From Cohnella abietis (lineage in GTDB: Bacteria; Bacillota; Bacilli; Paenibacillales; Paenibacillaceae), in contig NZ_AP019400.1 in the NCBI RefSeq assembly GCF_004295585.1, forward strand, positions 5,921,501-5,985,500: a stretch of DNA of 64,000 nt, read 5' to 3'. This document shows positions 27,267 through 36,400 of this stretch, in pieces (the first letter of the stretch is position 1; every line of letters starts with the position of its first letter). Position numbers and translations under genes: made by a program. The notes below the pieces were generated by a model, which saw nothing but the letters and a program-made list of their open reading frames with translations, made no database searches and had not been told where the DNA came from.

Positions 27267-27638
27267 CTAACTTAATAAAGGCGTCTGTTTTCTGTGGAAT
27301 TTGATAAAGTAAAATCCAATAGCTGAAGCCAATACTAAATGCAATAGATATGGGATGTGTCCTAAGAACCTGTCATGAACCCTTACTAGGTGGTCAATAA
27401 TAAGAAAACTCCATATTAGTTGATAAATCAAATTACCAATCAAGATGAAGTTAAGTATTTTCCGCTGGGTAAGAAACTCCTTTGAACAAAAGGCAACCCC
27501 AAAGAATATTTGAAAAATACACCATGTGAACCCATTAGGTCCAGAATCTAAACCCCAAAGATACTCTAGTACAGGTGGAAAATACATCAGACTCATACCT
27601 AAAGTTATCAAACCGAAAATTCGAAGATAAGTGTGCAG
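27267..27638 (-). CDS. Four-helix membrane protein, probable CTG start
   Basis: About 124 residues with four hydrophobic segments (for example IFGLITLGMSLMYFPPVLEY and ILNFILIGNLIYQLIWSFLI), an integral membrane protein of unknown function. The only strong ribosome binding site, AAAGGAGGG at 27648-27656, lies inside the longer frame. With nine bases of spacing it points to CTG 27636-27638 as the start. The in-frame ATG at 27674 has no ribosome binding site. It is the second probable CTG start in the window. Confidence 0.55.
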   Translation of the reverse strand: MHTYLRIFGLITLGMSLMYFPPVLEYLWGLDSGPNGFTWCIFQIFFGVAFCSKEFLTQRKILNFILIGNLIYQLIWSFLIIDHLVRVHDRFLGHIPYLLHLVLASAIGFYFIKFHRKQTPLLS

Positions 27639-27831
27639 AAAAACACACCCTCCTTTTTCTGATAAATTTTCCATTTTAACTATTAGTATAGATTAATTAG
27701 GGATCCTTAATCCAACAATTCTCCTGTTAGCGTAACTAGACTGCCTATACCATGCCAGTAGCGTCTAAGTTAAGTCTTGAACTATAGTTCCCTTTTGCCG
27801 CGAAGCAAAACTCCTCCAAAGTTAATGACTC

Positions 27832-27912
27832 TCAATCGGACGATTTACCGATTTCATGCACGTTGCCAAACGGATCAACGAAAGCAGCATATCGCCCTTC
27901 AGTAGGTTCTTC
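27832..27912 (-). pseudogene. C-terminal remnant of a VOC (glyoxalase/bleomycin-resistance) protein
   Basis: Between two stop codons the minus strand encodes about 26 residues ending YAAFVDPFGNVHEIGKSSD. The DPFGN.HEI ending is the typical C-terminus of VOC-superfamily proteins. No upstream coding part with a start remains in 27913-28036. This is a decayed fragment and not a functional gene. The rest of 27675-28036 holds nothing else I can name. Confidence 0.55.
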
Positions 27913-28036
27913 TCATGCGGCAATATACACTGTGAGCCGTGACCAACCCAAATATCACACAATATATTATGGGTAGTAAGTTTGAACTGAACTCCTTTAA
28001 CACGTTTGACATAAGAACTAGCTTCGGAGGTCTTCT

Positions 28037-29137
28037 ATGCGTAAATATAGGAACGGAGCGATGAAAAGCAAAATAGTTCGAAGAAAAATAATTAATTTCG
28101 CGCGATCTCATAAAGGCAAGCTTCTCTACATTTTTGGTGAGAAGGACATTGATCTCGGTTATGGCGATTGCTCAGGCTTTTGCAGATATGTGATTATTAA
28201 GACCACTGGTATCGACATTGGTGACAAAACTTCGCATCAGGTAAAGCACGGCAAAAAAATTCCCAAGAGCGAAGCACGTACTGGCGATATCATTTTTTTT
28301 AAGAATATGTACAGAAAAGGTGTATCCCATGTCGGAATTGTTACGAGACCCGGTTATTTTATTGGACTTCAATTTAGAAAAGGCTGTCAAGAGGAATGTT
28401 ACCTTAACGGATACTGGAAAATAAAATTTATGCAAATAAGAAGAATAATAGGCCTATCAACAAGTGAGAGAGGGATGCTTAAGATGGCGGATAATAAAGT
28501 TTCAACTTCCAAACACCGAAATTTAGTAGTAAATGTATACGTGGTGACGAGTACCGGTAATTCAATCAAGGATGCAATAATTAAAAGGGATTTAAACCAG
28601 GCAAGCAAAATATGGGAATCCAGTGGAATCACATTCCGTTTAAAATCCATTACCAGACATACAGATGAATCCTATAGATTTAAAGATGGTGAGTTTTTGG
28701 GCGGCATTTTCTTAAACAAACAACCAAAAAAAGTACAAAAATTAATAAAATACAGCCCCACAGGCAGTACCCGAAAAGATGTGGTAGTCATTTATTTGAC
28801 ATCCAAATCCTTTAAGGATATTGGGGCGAACAGAAAAACAACTGGGGCAATTTATTTTTATGGTAAAAAATTAGGCCCGAGAGTGGCAACCATTCTACTT
28901 GCTACTAATACAAGGGAACGCACACAGATGCTGGCGCATGAATTAGGTCATGCTTTGTTTGTAAATCCCCTAACAGGTAGATCCATTAATCCGAGTCGAA
29001 CAATTGACCCCAAAGAAACTTCACATGATTTGGATAAAAAAAATCTGATGTATCCCAAACCTCCTTCAAAACCGGTTATCAACCAAACCCAACGTGATAG
29101 AGCCAAAAAGAGTACGTTAATAAGAATAGTGTCATAA
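28037..29137 (+). CDS. NlpC/P60 peptidase fused to a metzincin-like zinc protease
   Basis: A 366-residue two-domain protein. Residues of about 10-135 match NlpC/P60 cell-wall endopeptidases, with the nucleophile in YGDCSGFCRY and the catalytic histidine in GVSHVGIVT. Residues of about 160-366 hold a zinc-protease core, HELGHALF. Further on, SHDLDKKNLMYP supplies a third histidine and a Met-turn, as in metzincins, but about 24 residues separate the motifs where matrixins have only a few. There is no signal peptide. GGAGG precedes the ATG by six bases. It opens the deacetylase/CgeB-like cluster, so a role in spore envelope or wall processing is likely but inferred. Confidence 0.7.
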   Translation: MRKYRNGAMKSKIVRRKIINFARSHKGKLLYIFGEKDIDLGYGDCSGFCRYVIIKTTGIDIGDKTSHQVKHGKKIPKSEARTGDIIFFKNMYRKGVSHVGIVTRPGYFIGLQFRKGCQEECYLNGYWKIKFMQIRRIIGLSTSERGMLKMADNKVSTSKHRNLVVNVYVVTSTGNSIKDAIIKRDLNQASKIWESSGITFRLKSITRHTDESYRFKDGEFLGGIFLNKQPKKVQKLIKYSPTGSTRKDVVVIYLTSKSFKDIGANRKTTGAIYFYGKKLGPRVATILLATNTRERTQMLAHELGHALFVNPLTGRSINPSRTIDPKETSHDLDKKNLMYPKPPSKPVINQTQRDRAKKSTLIRIVS

Positions 29138-29164
29138 AAATCTTTTCAGCTAATTAGCTTGTAC

Positions 29165-29205
29165 AAGAAGAAGGTCAACCGGAAAAAGGTTTGATCTTCT
29201 TTTTC
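29165..29205 (+). terminator. Terminator of the NlpC/P60-metalloprotease gene
   Basis: AAGAAGAAGGTCAACC pairs imperfectly with GGTTTGATCTTCTT, followed by a T-run. It begins 28 bases after the stop codon. Confidence 0.6.
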
Positions 29206-29388
29206 ATCTCTGCTCTCCAAAAATATCGAGAAGTTCCATGGCAAAGAAAACATAATGATGATAGGTTGTGGCCTATTCAATTGAGTAAGTCATGAATATG
29301 ATGGTGAAAGCTGATAAAAAAAACGCGAGTGACTCCAACAACTTGCAACTGGCATGAAGGAACGACAGGCATTATTAAGCGATTCCAA

Positions 29389-30015
29389 CTAGCTGTTTTT
29401 TTCCAATTTCAATAAATCAGATACCGTAACAAAATCGAATCCCTGCCTTCTTAACCTGCGAATAATAAAAGGAAGTGCCTTGGCTGTTTGTCTTGCAGAA
29501 TCACTTGCATGAAGCAGCAGAATGTGCCCGGGTTTTACCATTTTGGTGGAATTCCGAATAATGGCGGGTATCCCCGGATTCATCCAATCCAGGGAGTCTA
29601 CACTCCAGTGAATAGTACGATATCCTAATGAGCCAAGCAGCTTAGTTACCCGATGATTCATATCACCATACGGTGTTCGAATAAGGCGGCAATTCACACC
29701 AGTAACTCTTCGTATAGCTTTACCAGCCAATTTTACTTCATTAATTATCCACTTGTCCCCGTGCTTAGTATAGTTCTCGTGACGATTTCCATGAGAACCA
29801 ATTTCATAACCCAATGTCTTTATTATTCGAGCCAACTTTGGGCGCTTCATCACCCATGGACCCGAAAGAAAAAAAGTTGCCTTTTTCACTTCGTTCGCAG
29901 TCAGCACCTTAAGAACAGGATTAAGTTCCTTACTCCCCCACCCAATATCAAACGTTAGAGCTACGCATTTTCTTTGTGTATTCACACGATAAACCGGTTC
30001 GAATATAGAGTTCAT
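29389..30015 (-). CDS. PdaB-like polysaccharide deacetylase
   Basis: A 208-residue NodB-domain enzyme that removes acetyl groups from N-acetyl sugars in glycans. Motif 1 is TFDIGWG, where the second aspartate of TFDDGP is isoleucine as in sporulation protein PdaB. Motif 2 is SHGNRH, motif 3 RTPYGD and a late motif LLLHASD. There is no signal peptide. GGGGGT precedes the ATG. It is divergent from the CgeB-like gene by about 80 bases. Its closest relative in the window is the protein at 32731-33369. Confidence 0.85.
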   Translation of the reverse strand: MNSIFEPVYRVNTQRKCVALTFDIGWGSKELNPVLKVLTANEVKKATFFLSGPWVMKRPKLARIIKTLGYEIGSHGNRHENYTKHGDKWIINEVKLAGKAIRRVTGVNCRLIRTPYGDMNHRVTKLLGSLGYRTIHWSVDSLDWMNPGIPAIIRNSTKMVKPGHILLLHASDSARQTAKALPFIIRRLRRQGFDFVTVSDLLKLEKNS

Positions 30016-30100
30016 TGTATACCCCCTTTCTCACATATATATGTTGGCAAATAATATTTGGTTATGTATCTGTCACTGTTAGAACAGGGAGGTGGTTATA

Positions 30101-31081
30101 TTGAGAATATTATTTTTGGAGCGCGGGAAGCTGTGGTCATATGGTTTGCCTGATGGATTGAGGGATCTAGGACATCATGTAAGAACATCGGGTCCTGTCA
30201 CCAGACGTGCTCTTGTCAGCCTGATAGAATCGTATAAGCCCAATTTACTTGTTTCTGTTGGCTGGGGCCCTGATCATACGAAAACCAAGCAGCGTTTAAT
30301 GAGAAATCTTGCTACTCTCTACCGAATTCCACTTATTTATTGGTCGTTGGAAGATCCAAATTTTACAGAAGTGTTCACCATACCGCTTCTCAAGCGTATG
30401 AAACCGGATTATACCTTTTCCATTTCGGCAAAATCTTCAAAGAGATTTCAAGACATGGGTTTTCCTTCGGCACATCTAGACTATGCCTTTCATCCTAAAG
30501 TACATTTCAGAACAGAAGTAAAGAAGAAGTTTCGGACAGATATTGTAGTCGTTGCCAACGCCTATCCAGATGTATTACGCAAATATAAGAAGCTGTATCG
30601 CAATCAGTCCATTCGTACACTAATCCGACCGCTGTTAATGAACGGTTACAATATCGATTTTTATGGTCGCAACTGGTCCCGTATGAAGCCTTTTATTGGA
30701 TGCTCGATCCCTAAGAAATCAATCAAAGGGTACATACCGTACAAGGATGCCAACAAAGTATTTAGTTCCGCTAAAATCGTGTTGGGATTACAAAATTATA
30801 CGGATATGGTGACTCAAAGAACCTATGAAACGCTGGGCTCGGGCGGCTTTTTTTTAACTTGTGACACCTCTGCTATCCGAGCACTTCTGAGTCCTGGGCG
30901 TGACGTGGTAGTAAGCTCATCGCCTAACGAAACCTTAAGAAAGGTTCGTTATTATTTGGCTAACACCCAAGAGCGGGAACAAATAAGAAGAAACGGGCGT
31001 CGTGCCATTACGAGACATAATTACACCAATCGTGCACGTTTTATGATGAATGAGCTGCGAAAGCGGGGATTAGTCCAATGA
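30101..31081 (+). CDS. CgeB-like glycosyltransferase family protein, copy 1
   Basis: About 326 residues resembling CgeB-type proteins and the C-terminal domain of GT-B glycosyltransferases. The C-terminal part, LGLQNYTDMVTQRTYETLGS followed by GGFFLTCDTSAIRALLSPGRD, is the typical nucleotide-sugar-binding half. CgeB in Bacillus takes part in maturation of the spore outer layer. TTG 30101 lies seven bases after GGGAGGTGG. The stop overlaps the next gene by four bases. It is clearly paralogous to the protein at 31717-32694. Confidence 0.72.
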   Translation: MRILFLERGKLWSYGLPDGLRDLGHHVRTSGPVTRRALVSLIESYKPNLLVSVGWGPDHTKTKQRLMRNLATLYRIPLIYWSLEDPNFTEVFTIPLLKRMKPDYTFSISAKSSKRFQDMGFPSAHLDYAFHPKVHFRTEVKKKFRTDIVVVANAYPDVLRKYKKLYRNQSIRTLIRPLLMNGYNIDFYGRNWSRMKPFIGCSIPKKSIKGYIPYKDANKVFSSAKIVLGLQNYTDMVTQRTYETLGSGGFFLTCDTSAIRALLSPGRDVVVSSSPNETLRKVRYYLANTQEREQIRRNGRRAITRHNYTNRARFMMNELRKRGLVQ

Positions 31082-31716
31082 CAATCAAGGTTGCCTACTT
31101 AACATTTGACGATGGTCCTGCGAAAAATACGAAAAAAATATTAGCTATCCTGGAGCAGTATAAGATTAAAGGGACTTTTTTTGTTATAGGGAACAAGAGC
31201 CCGTACGGTATTCGTATGTACAGGAGAATAAAAAAACTTGGACATCGTATAGGAAATCATACGTATACTCACAACTTCTCAACTATTTATTCGACCAAGG
31301 GGGCATTTTTTGCTGACTTTTACCGTATGGAACGCTATCTTCAGCGTGTTGCTGGAATAAAAACCCGTCTTGTTCGATTCCCGGGTGGGTCCAATACCCG
31401 ATTAGGTATTGCAAGAGGTGGAGTAAAAACAATACGTTCCATTAAGGCTGAGCTTAAGTCGAAAGGATACCTTTACCTGGATTGGAATATTGACTCCCAT
31501 GACTCTAATCTTCCCCGTCCAGCACCGGGACAGATGATTCAAAAAGTACTTCATGAAAGCAAATTTAATAAAAATTGCATTATTCTATTTCATGATTTTT
31601 CAGATAATACCTTGCTCGCTTTACCCGCAATAATAAGGGGTCTAAAAAGACAAGGCTTTCGCTTTGGTGTACTCTCTACTCACTCTTTCAATTATCAAAT
31701 GCCGGAGGGTAAATAA
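31078..31716 (+). CDS. Polysaccharide deacetylase with canonical motifs
   Basis: A 212-residue NodB-domain protein. Motif 1 is TFDDGP, motif 2 NHTYTH with both zinc histidines, motif 3 RFPGGS and motif 5 ILFHD. All metal and catalytic residues seem present, unlike its two PdaB-like neighbours. Its ATG overlaps the stop of the CgeB-like gene, and the next CgeB-like gene begins right after its stop, so all are translated together. There is no signal peptide. The likely substrate is an N-acetylated surface glycan. Confidence 0.88.
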   Translation: MTIKVAYLTFDDGPAKNTKKILAILEQYKIKGTFFVIGNKSPYGIRMYRRIKKLGHRIGNHTYTHNFSTIYSTKGAFFADFYRMERYLQRVAGIKTRLVRFPGGSNTRLGIARGGVKTIRSIKAELKSKGYLYLDWNIDSHDSNLPRPAPGQMIQKVLHESKFNKNCIILFHDFSDNTLLALPAIIRGLKRQGFRFGVLSTHSFNYQMPEGK

Positions 31717-32694
31717 ATGAAAGTACTGTTTTTAGAAAATCATCCCATGTGGATTCATGGTCTTCCCAACGGCTTTAGAGACGCTGGACATACGGTAAAA
31801 ATATCAGGTCCTCTAACCCCCAGTAAAATACCTAAGTTGCTAAGCAGCTTCCGGCCTGATCTCATCATAAGTCTTGGCTGGACTCCCGAGCATAGGGAAC
31901 AAAAGCGGAAATGGGTGAGAAGGTTTGTGGCCTCCTCTGGAATACCACACATATACTGGGCTACTGAAGATCCTACCCATCATGAATCCTTCTCTCTTCC
32001 TTATGTTCGTTCGATCAAGCCTGATTTTGTTTTTACTATTTGTCGCTCCATGGTTAAAAATTATAAAAAAATAGGAATAAAGGCAGCCCACATGGATTTT
32101 GGCTATCACCGAAAAGTCCACCATGAAGGAAAAAGTATTAAGCACCTGCAGAGCGATATCGCAATAGTCGCCAACGGCTACTCCCGAATTCTGAAAATTT
32201 ATCCAAAGCATTTCCGTATTAAATCGCTGCACCATCTCATTCGCCCCTTAGTCAAAGACAGAACCCGAATTGATTTTTGGGGAAGACAATGGGAGGATAT
32301 GAAGCCCATATTGGGTGTTGGTATTCCCCGCAACTGGATTCATGGATATTTGCCCTATCCTGAAGCACATAAAGTATATAATTCCGCAAAAATTGTGATC
32401 GGTCCGCAAAATCAGTTAACTCAAGTCACACAACGGACTTATGAAATTTTAGCCTCAGGTGGGTTCCTTCTAACCAGCGATACACCAGAAATCCGTCGCT
32501 TATTCAAACCAGGTAAAGATCTCGTCATATCACGTTCGGGCAGTCAGACCCGTAGACTCGTAAAATATTACATGCAGCATCCAAATGAACGAGAACAAAT
32601 TCGCAAGCAGGGAATGCGTGCGGTTATGAGACATAGCTATAAACAACGAGCTCAATATATGATAAGTCAGCTAAAAAAGCATAAGATTCTGTGA
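31717..32694 (+). CDS. CgeB-like glycosyltransferase family protein, copy 2
   Basis: A 325-residue paralogue of the protein at 30101-31081, with the same landmarks: FLENHPMWIHGLPNGFRDAG at the N-terminus, IYWATEDP in the middle and VTQRTYEILASGGFLLTSD near the C-terminus. GGAGGG precedes the ATG by seven bases. Duplication of the gene within one unit suggests two related sugar-transfer steps or substrates. Confidence 0.72.
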   Translation: MKVLFLENHPMWIHGLPNGFRDAGHTVKISGPLTPSKIPKLLSSFRPDLIISLGWTPEHREQKRKWVRRFVASSGIPHIYWATEDPTHHESFSLPYVRSIKPDFVFTICRSMVKNYKKIGIKAAHMDFGYHRKVHHEGKSIKHLQSDIAIVANGYSRILKIYPKHFRIKSLHHLIRPLVKDRTRIDFWGRQWEDMKPILGVGIPRNWIHGYLPYPEAHKVYNSAKIVIGPQNQLTQVTQRTYEILASGGFLLTSDTPEIRRLFKPGKDLVISRSGSQTRRLVKYYMQHPNEREQIRKQGMRAVMRHSYKQRAQYMISQLKKHKIL

Positions 32695-32730
32695 ATATAC
32701 AGTAACTGTTCAAGGGGGAATACAACGAAC

Positions 32731-33369
32731 ATGATTACAAACCAGGTAGTAAGCCGTATTCCAACGAACAGGAAAATTATCGCTTTAACTTTTGATATTG
32801 CGAATGGAAACAAAGTTCCAGTACGAATGCTTTCTTTACTTAAAAGAAAGGGTGTTAAGAGTGCTACGTTTTTTGTTACTGGCATCTGGGTTAGATCCTA
32901 CCCCCGCATTGCTAGATTAATTGTTCAACATGGCTATGAAATTGCTTCCCACGGAAACCGCCACCAGGATTACAGAAAGCATTCAAACATCTGGATTGCA
33001 AAGGAAGTCAAAGTAGCCAGAAAGTCCATTAATCAAGCTACAGGTATAATGACCAATATGATTCGCACACCAGGTGGTGAAATGAATGCACGTGTTATCC
33101 AAAAACTTCAATCTATGAACCAAACTATAGTTCACTGGGATGTTGATTCACTGGACTGGAAGTTGACGGATGTTAAAGAAATTGTGGATCGTGTTGTACC
33201 GCATGCGCGTAAAGGTTCCAATGTTTTACTGCATGCTAGTGATCCTTGGACCCAGAGCCTTAAGGCTGTGCCCTTAATCATTAAAGGGCTTAGTCAAAAG
33301 GGTTATCGCTTTGTAACGGTATCTGATTTATTGCGTGGGACGAAGAATTACAATAAGAAAGCACATTAA
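32731..33369 (+). CDS. PdaB-like polysaccharide deacetylase, copy 2
   Basis: A 212-residue NodB-domain protein with PdaB-style motif 1 (TFDIANG), motif 2 SHGNRH, motif 3 RTPGGE and LLHASD near the end. It closes the group of genes on the plus strand. GGGGG lies upstream of the ATG. It is very similar in layout to the divergent gene at 29389-30015, so the two probably arose by duplication around the CgeB/deacetylase block. Confidence 0.85.
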   Translation: MITNQVVSRIPTNRKIIALTFDIANGNKVPVRMLSLLKRKGVKSATFFVTGIWVRSYPRIARLIVQHGYEIASHGNRHQDYRKHSNIWIAKEVKVARKSINQATGIMTNMIRTPGGEMNARVIQKLQSMNQTIVHWDVDSLDWKLTDVKEIVDRVVPHARKGSNVLLHASDPWTQSLKAVPLIIKGLSQKGYRFVTVSDLLRGTKNYNKKAH

Positions 33370-33428
33370 AAGCAATCCAAGCCTTTCCCGCTCCCATCTC
33401 ACAAATCCAAAAAGTGTCAGCCATAAAA

Positions 33429-33463
33429 TGAAAACTCCTGCCGCATAAAAACCGACAGGAGTG
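33429..33463. terminator. Shared terminator between convergent genes
   Basis: ACTCCTGTCG and CGGCAGGAGT (minus strand) form a stem around a T-rich loop, followed by TTTTCATTTT. It lies between the convergent deacetylase and SLH-protein genes and may serve both. Confidence 0.7.
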
Positions 33464-33482
33464 CATTGCGTGGTATTGGTTA

Positions 33483-36400
33483 TTAATATTGGTTGTATAT
33501 ACGGTAGAGGAATATTGCCGCTTCCGCTCGTGTCGTTGGCGCCTGAGGGTTTAGCTTATTTCCGGATCCGGAGATTAGACCTTCCTTCGCCAGAAGAGCT
33601 AGACTCGCCTTCGCATAAACTGCGATGTCCCCTTTATCACTGAACGAAGCCAGAATGGCGGGATCTCCCGAGGCTTTCAACTGCTTGGCTTTCTCCAAAG
33701 CACGAGCGGTCAGCACCATCATATCCTGCCGCGAGATGTTTTCCGACGGATGGAACTCATCTTTGCCGGTACCCGTAGCCAAGCCTAGCTGCTTCGCTAC
33801 GCCAAGTGCTTCGTAATAGTAAGCGTTAGGCTCCACATCTGCGAAATTGCCTTCAAATTTCGCCGTCAAACCCAAGGTCTTAACGAGCAAGACCAAATAA
33901 TCGGCGCGAGTGATGCGGGCTACCGGAGAATAGGCCCCCGCCGCTGTACCGTTAATGATGCCCTTGGAGGCCATGACCTCAATCGAATGTCTTGCCCATT
34001 CCACACTGCTCAGATCGCTAAAGGTTTTATTTACATAAGCTACGGCATAATCGCTGAAGTGATTAGTAGCAAAGGTCACAGTTCCACTCTTTGCATCGTA
34101 ACGGCCGCTTGGGACCGCGATAACTTTACCATTGCCGTCAATGTACAAGATGACGATGTGCTCTGGATTTTCTAATTCTTCAGCCGTCGGCACGTAGGGG
34201 ATAGTGATTCTGACAGCTGCTAAGGGATTATTCCAAGGCGTCTGCACACCATCCAGAGCTAGAGTAACTTCCACTAATGGTCGATTGCCAACTGCAGCTT
34301 TCGTTTCAACGGACAAGCCGGTTTTATCGCCTACCCCGATCGTAATACGTGCCATTTTCCCCTTTGTTTCCACAACACCCTCTAGCATGTTTGCCGGGAT
34401 TGCGATACTGCCCTTTGGGGTTGTGAAGATAAGCTCTCCCGCTCCCTGAGAGCTGGACAGCGTCTCAGCAGGTACTTCCAGCGTAAAGGAGTTAATATTA
34501 GGAATACTTGGTACGATGATTTCCGTTGATTCTCCAATAGCGAAGAGCTTTTCTGCCAATGCTCCAATAGCAATCGATGCTCGGCCTGTCGCTGCATCAA
34601 TTTTAACCGGGAGCTTTGACTGTGTGCCGGAAATGGTCACATGGTAATCGGGTGTTACGGCAGGAGCACCTCCACCGCCAGCTCCACTAGTTTCTGATAT
34701 GGAAGCCACCAGCGTTACTGTGTATGTGTCAGTAGAAACTATCTTGCCGTCATTTGCGGTGAAAACTAGTGTCACTGTGCCGGCGCTAGTCGGCTTATAC
34801 GTGTATGCCGTTGAAGCCGGTACTGCCGCTTCATCGTTCACAGATACTTCGTAGGTTAGAGTGTCTCCATCCGCATCTTCGAAAATGGTAGATAGGTCTA
34901 ACACGTAATTAGCATTCACCCTTACATTTTCCCGTATCGTCGCTTCAACATCAGATTTCCTAACGGGCACCCTATTACCAGTTAGATATACGGTGTAGGT
35001 TTCTGTGGAATCTACCATTGTGTCGTTGGCGGTAAAGACCAATGCCACTGTGTTTGTTGTAGTTGGAGTGTAGGTGTAAGTCTCGTTCGCAGCTATTGCC
35101 GGCGCACCATCTACCGCCACTTTGTAGCTCAGCAAATCGCCGTCCCCATCTTCAAAAATCGTTGTGAGGTCTATCGTATACAGCGTGTTCACGGGTACGC
35201 TAGCGTTCACCGTTGCACCCACATTGGACTTACGAACAGGTAATGAATTAACCGATAGCTTCACTGTGTAGGTGTCAGTGGAATCTATTATGCCATCGTT
35301 TGCGGTGAAAACGAGAGTTGCTGGGTCTATTGTGGTTGGTGTATATGTGTAAGCCGCAGCAGTAGTTGTCGCTGCTTCACCATCTATGGATACTTTGTAG
35401 CTTAATGTATTGCTGTCCGCATCTTCAAATATGGTCGAGAGGTCTACTGTGTAAGGTGTGTTCACCGTCACTCTTGCATTCGTTGTAGCGCCTATATTAG
35501 GCTTGCGAACAGGCACTGTGTTCGCTATCAGATTTACTTTGTAGGTTTCCACGGAATCAATGTTACCATCGTTCGCCGTGAAAACGAGAGTCACTAAGCC
35601 TGCTGCTGTCGGCGTGTACGAATAGTCCGCATTTGCCGTTACCTCCGCCGCACCATTTACGGATACCTTATAGGTCAGTGTATTGCTGTCCGCATCCTCA
35701 AATATTGTAGCGAGGTCCAGCGTATATGGCGTATCCACCGTCACTGTTACATTTGTCGTTGCACCTACATTTGGATTGCGAACAGGTACCGTATTCACCG
35801 TCAGCTTCACCGTGTAGGTTTCTGTGGAATCAATTAAGCCATCGTTTGCGGTAAAAACCAGCGTTACTAAGCCTGCTGTATTCGCGGTAAATGTATAGCT
35901 CTCAGCAGCAGCAATTGTCAACGCGCCATTCACCGATACTTTGTAGCTCAACGCATTGCTGTCCGCATCTTCAAAAATCGTAGCGAGGTTCAGTGTATAT
36001 GGCGTGTTCACCGTCACTGTTTCATTCGTCGTTGCTGCGATATTAAGCTTGCGAGCAGGTACTGTGTTCACCGTCAAGCTCACTGTATAAGTGTCGTCAG
36101 AGTCACTTTCCTCATCGCTTGCTAAGAAGACTAGTGTCACTAAGCCTGCCGAAATCGGCGTGTACGTATAGTTCATAGCCGCCGCTATCGTAGGCGCTCC
36201 ATTCACCGATACCTTGTAGCTCAGTGGATCTCCGTCTACATCCTCAAAGATTTCCGACAGATTAAGCGTATAGGCGGTATTCACCGAAACCGTTGCATTC
36301 GCCGTCCCATTTACAGTTGAAATACGGGTAGGCTTGTTGTTCGGTGCCTCTAAAATTATCAAGGTAAAATCCTTCGTCAGGGTTTGTCCCCCAGAGCGAC

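Noticed and set aside
27779..27790. Palindrome GAACTATAGTTC as a fourth copy of the shared promoter element
   Set aside because: The CTGA, CTTAC and ATTC blocks are missing at the required distances on both strands.
29206..29388. Remnant coding sequence between the metalloprotease and deacetylase genes
   Set aside because: A short frame near 29330-29410 gives no recognisable protein similarity.
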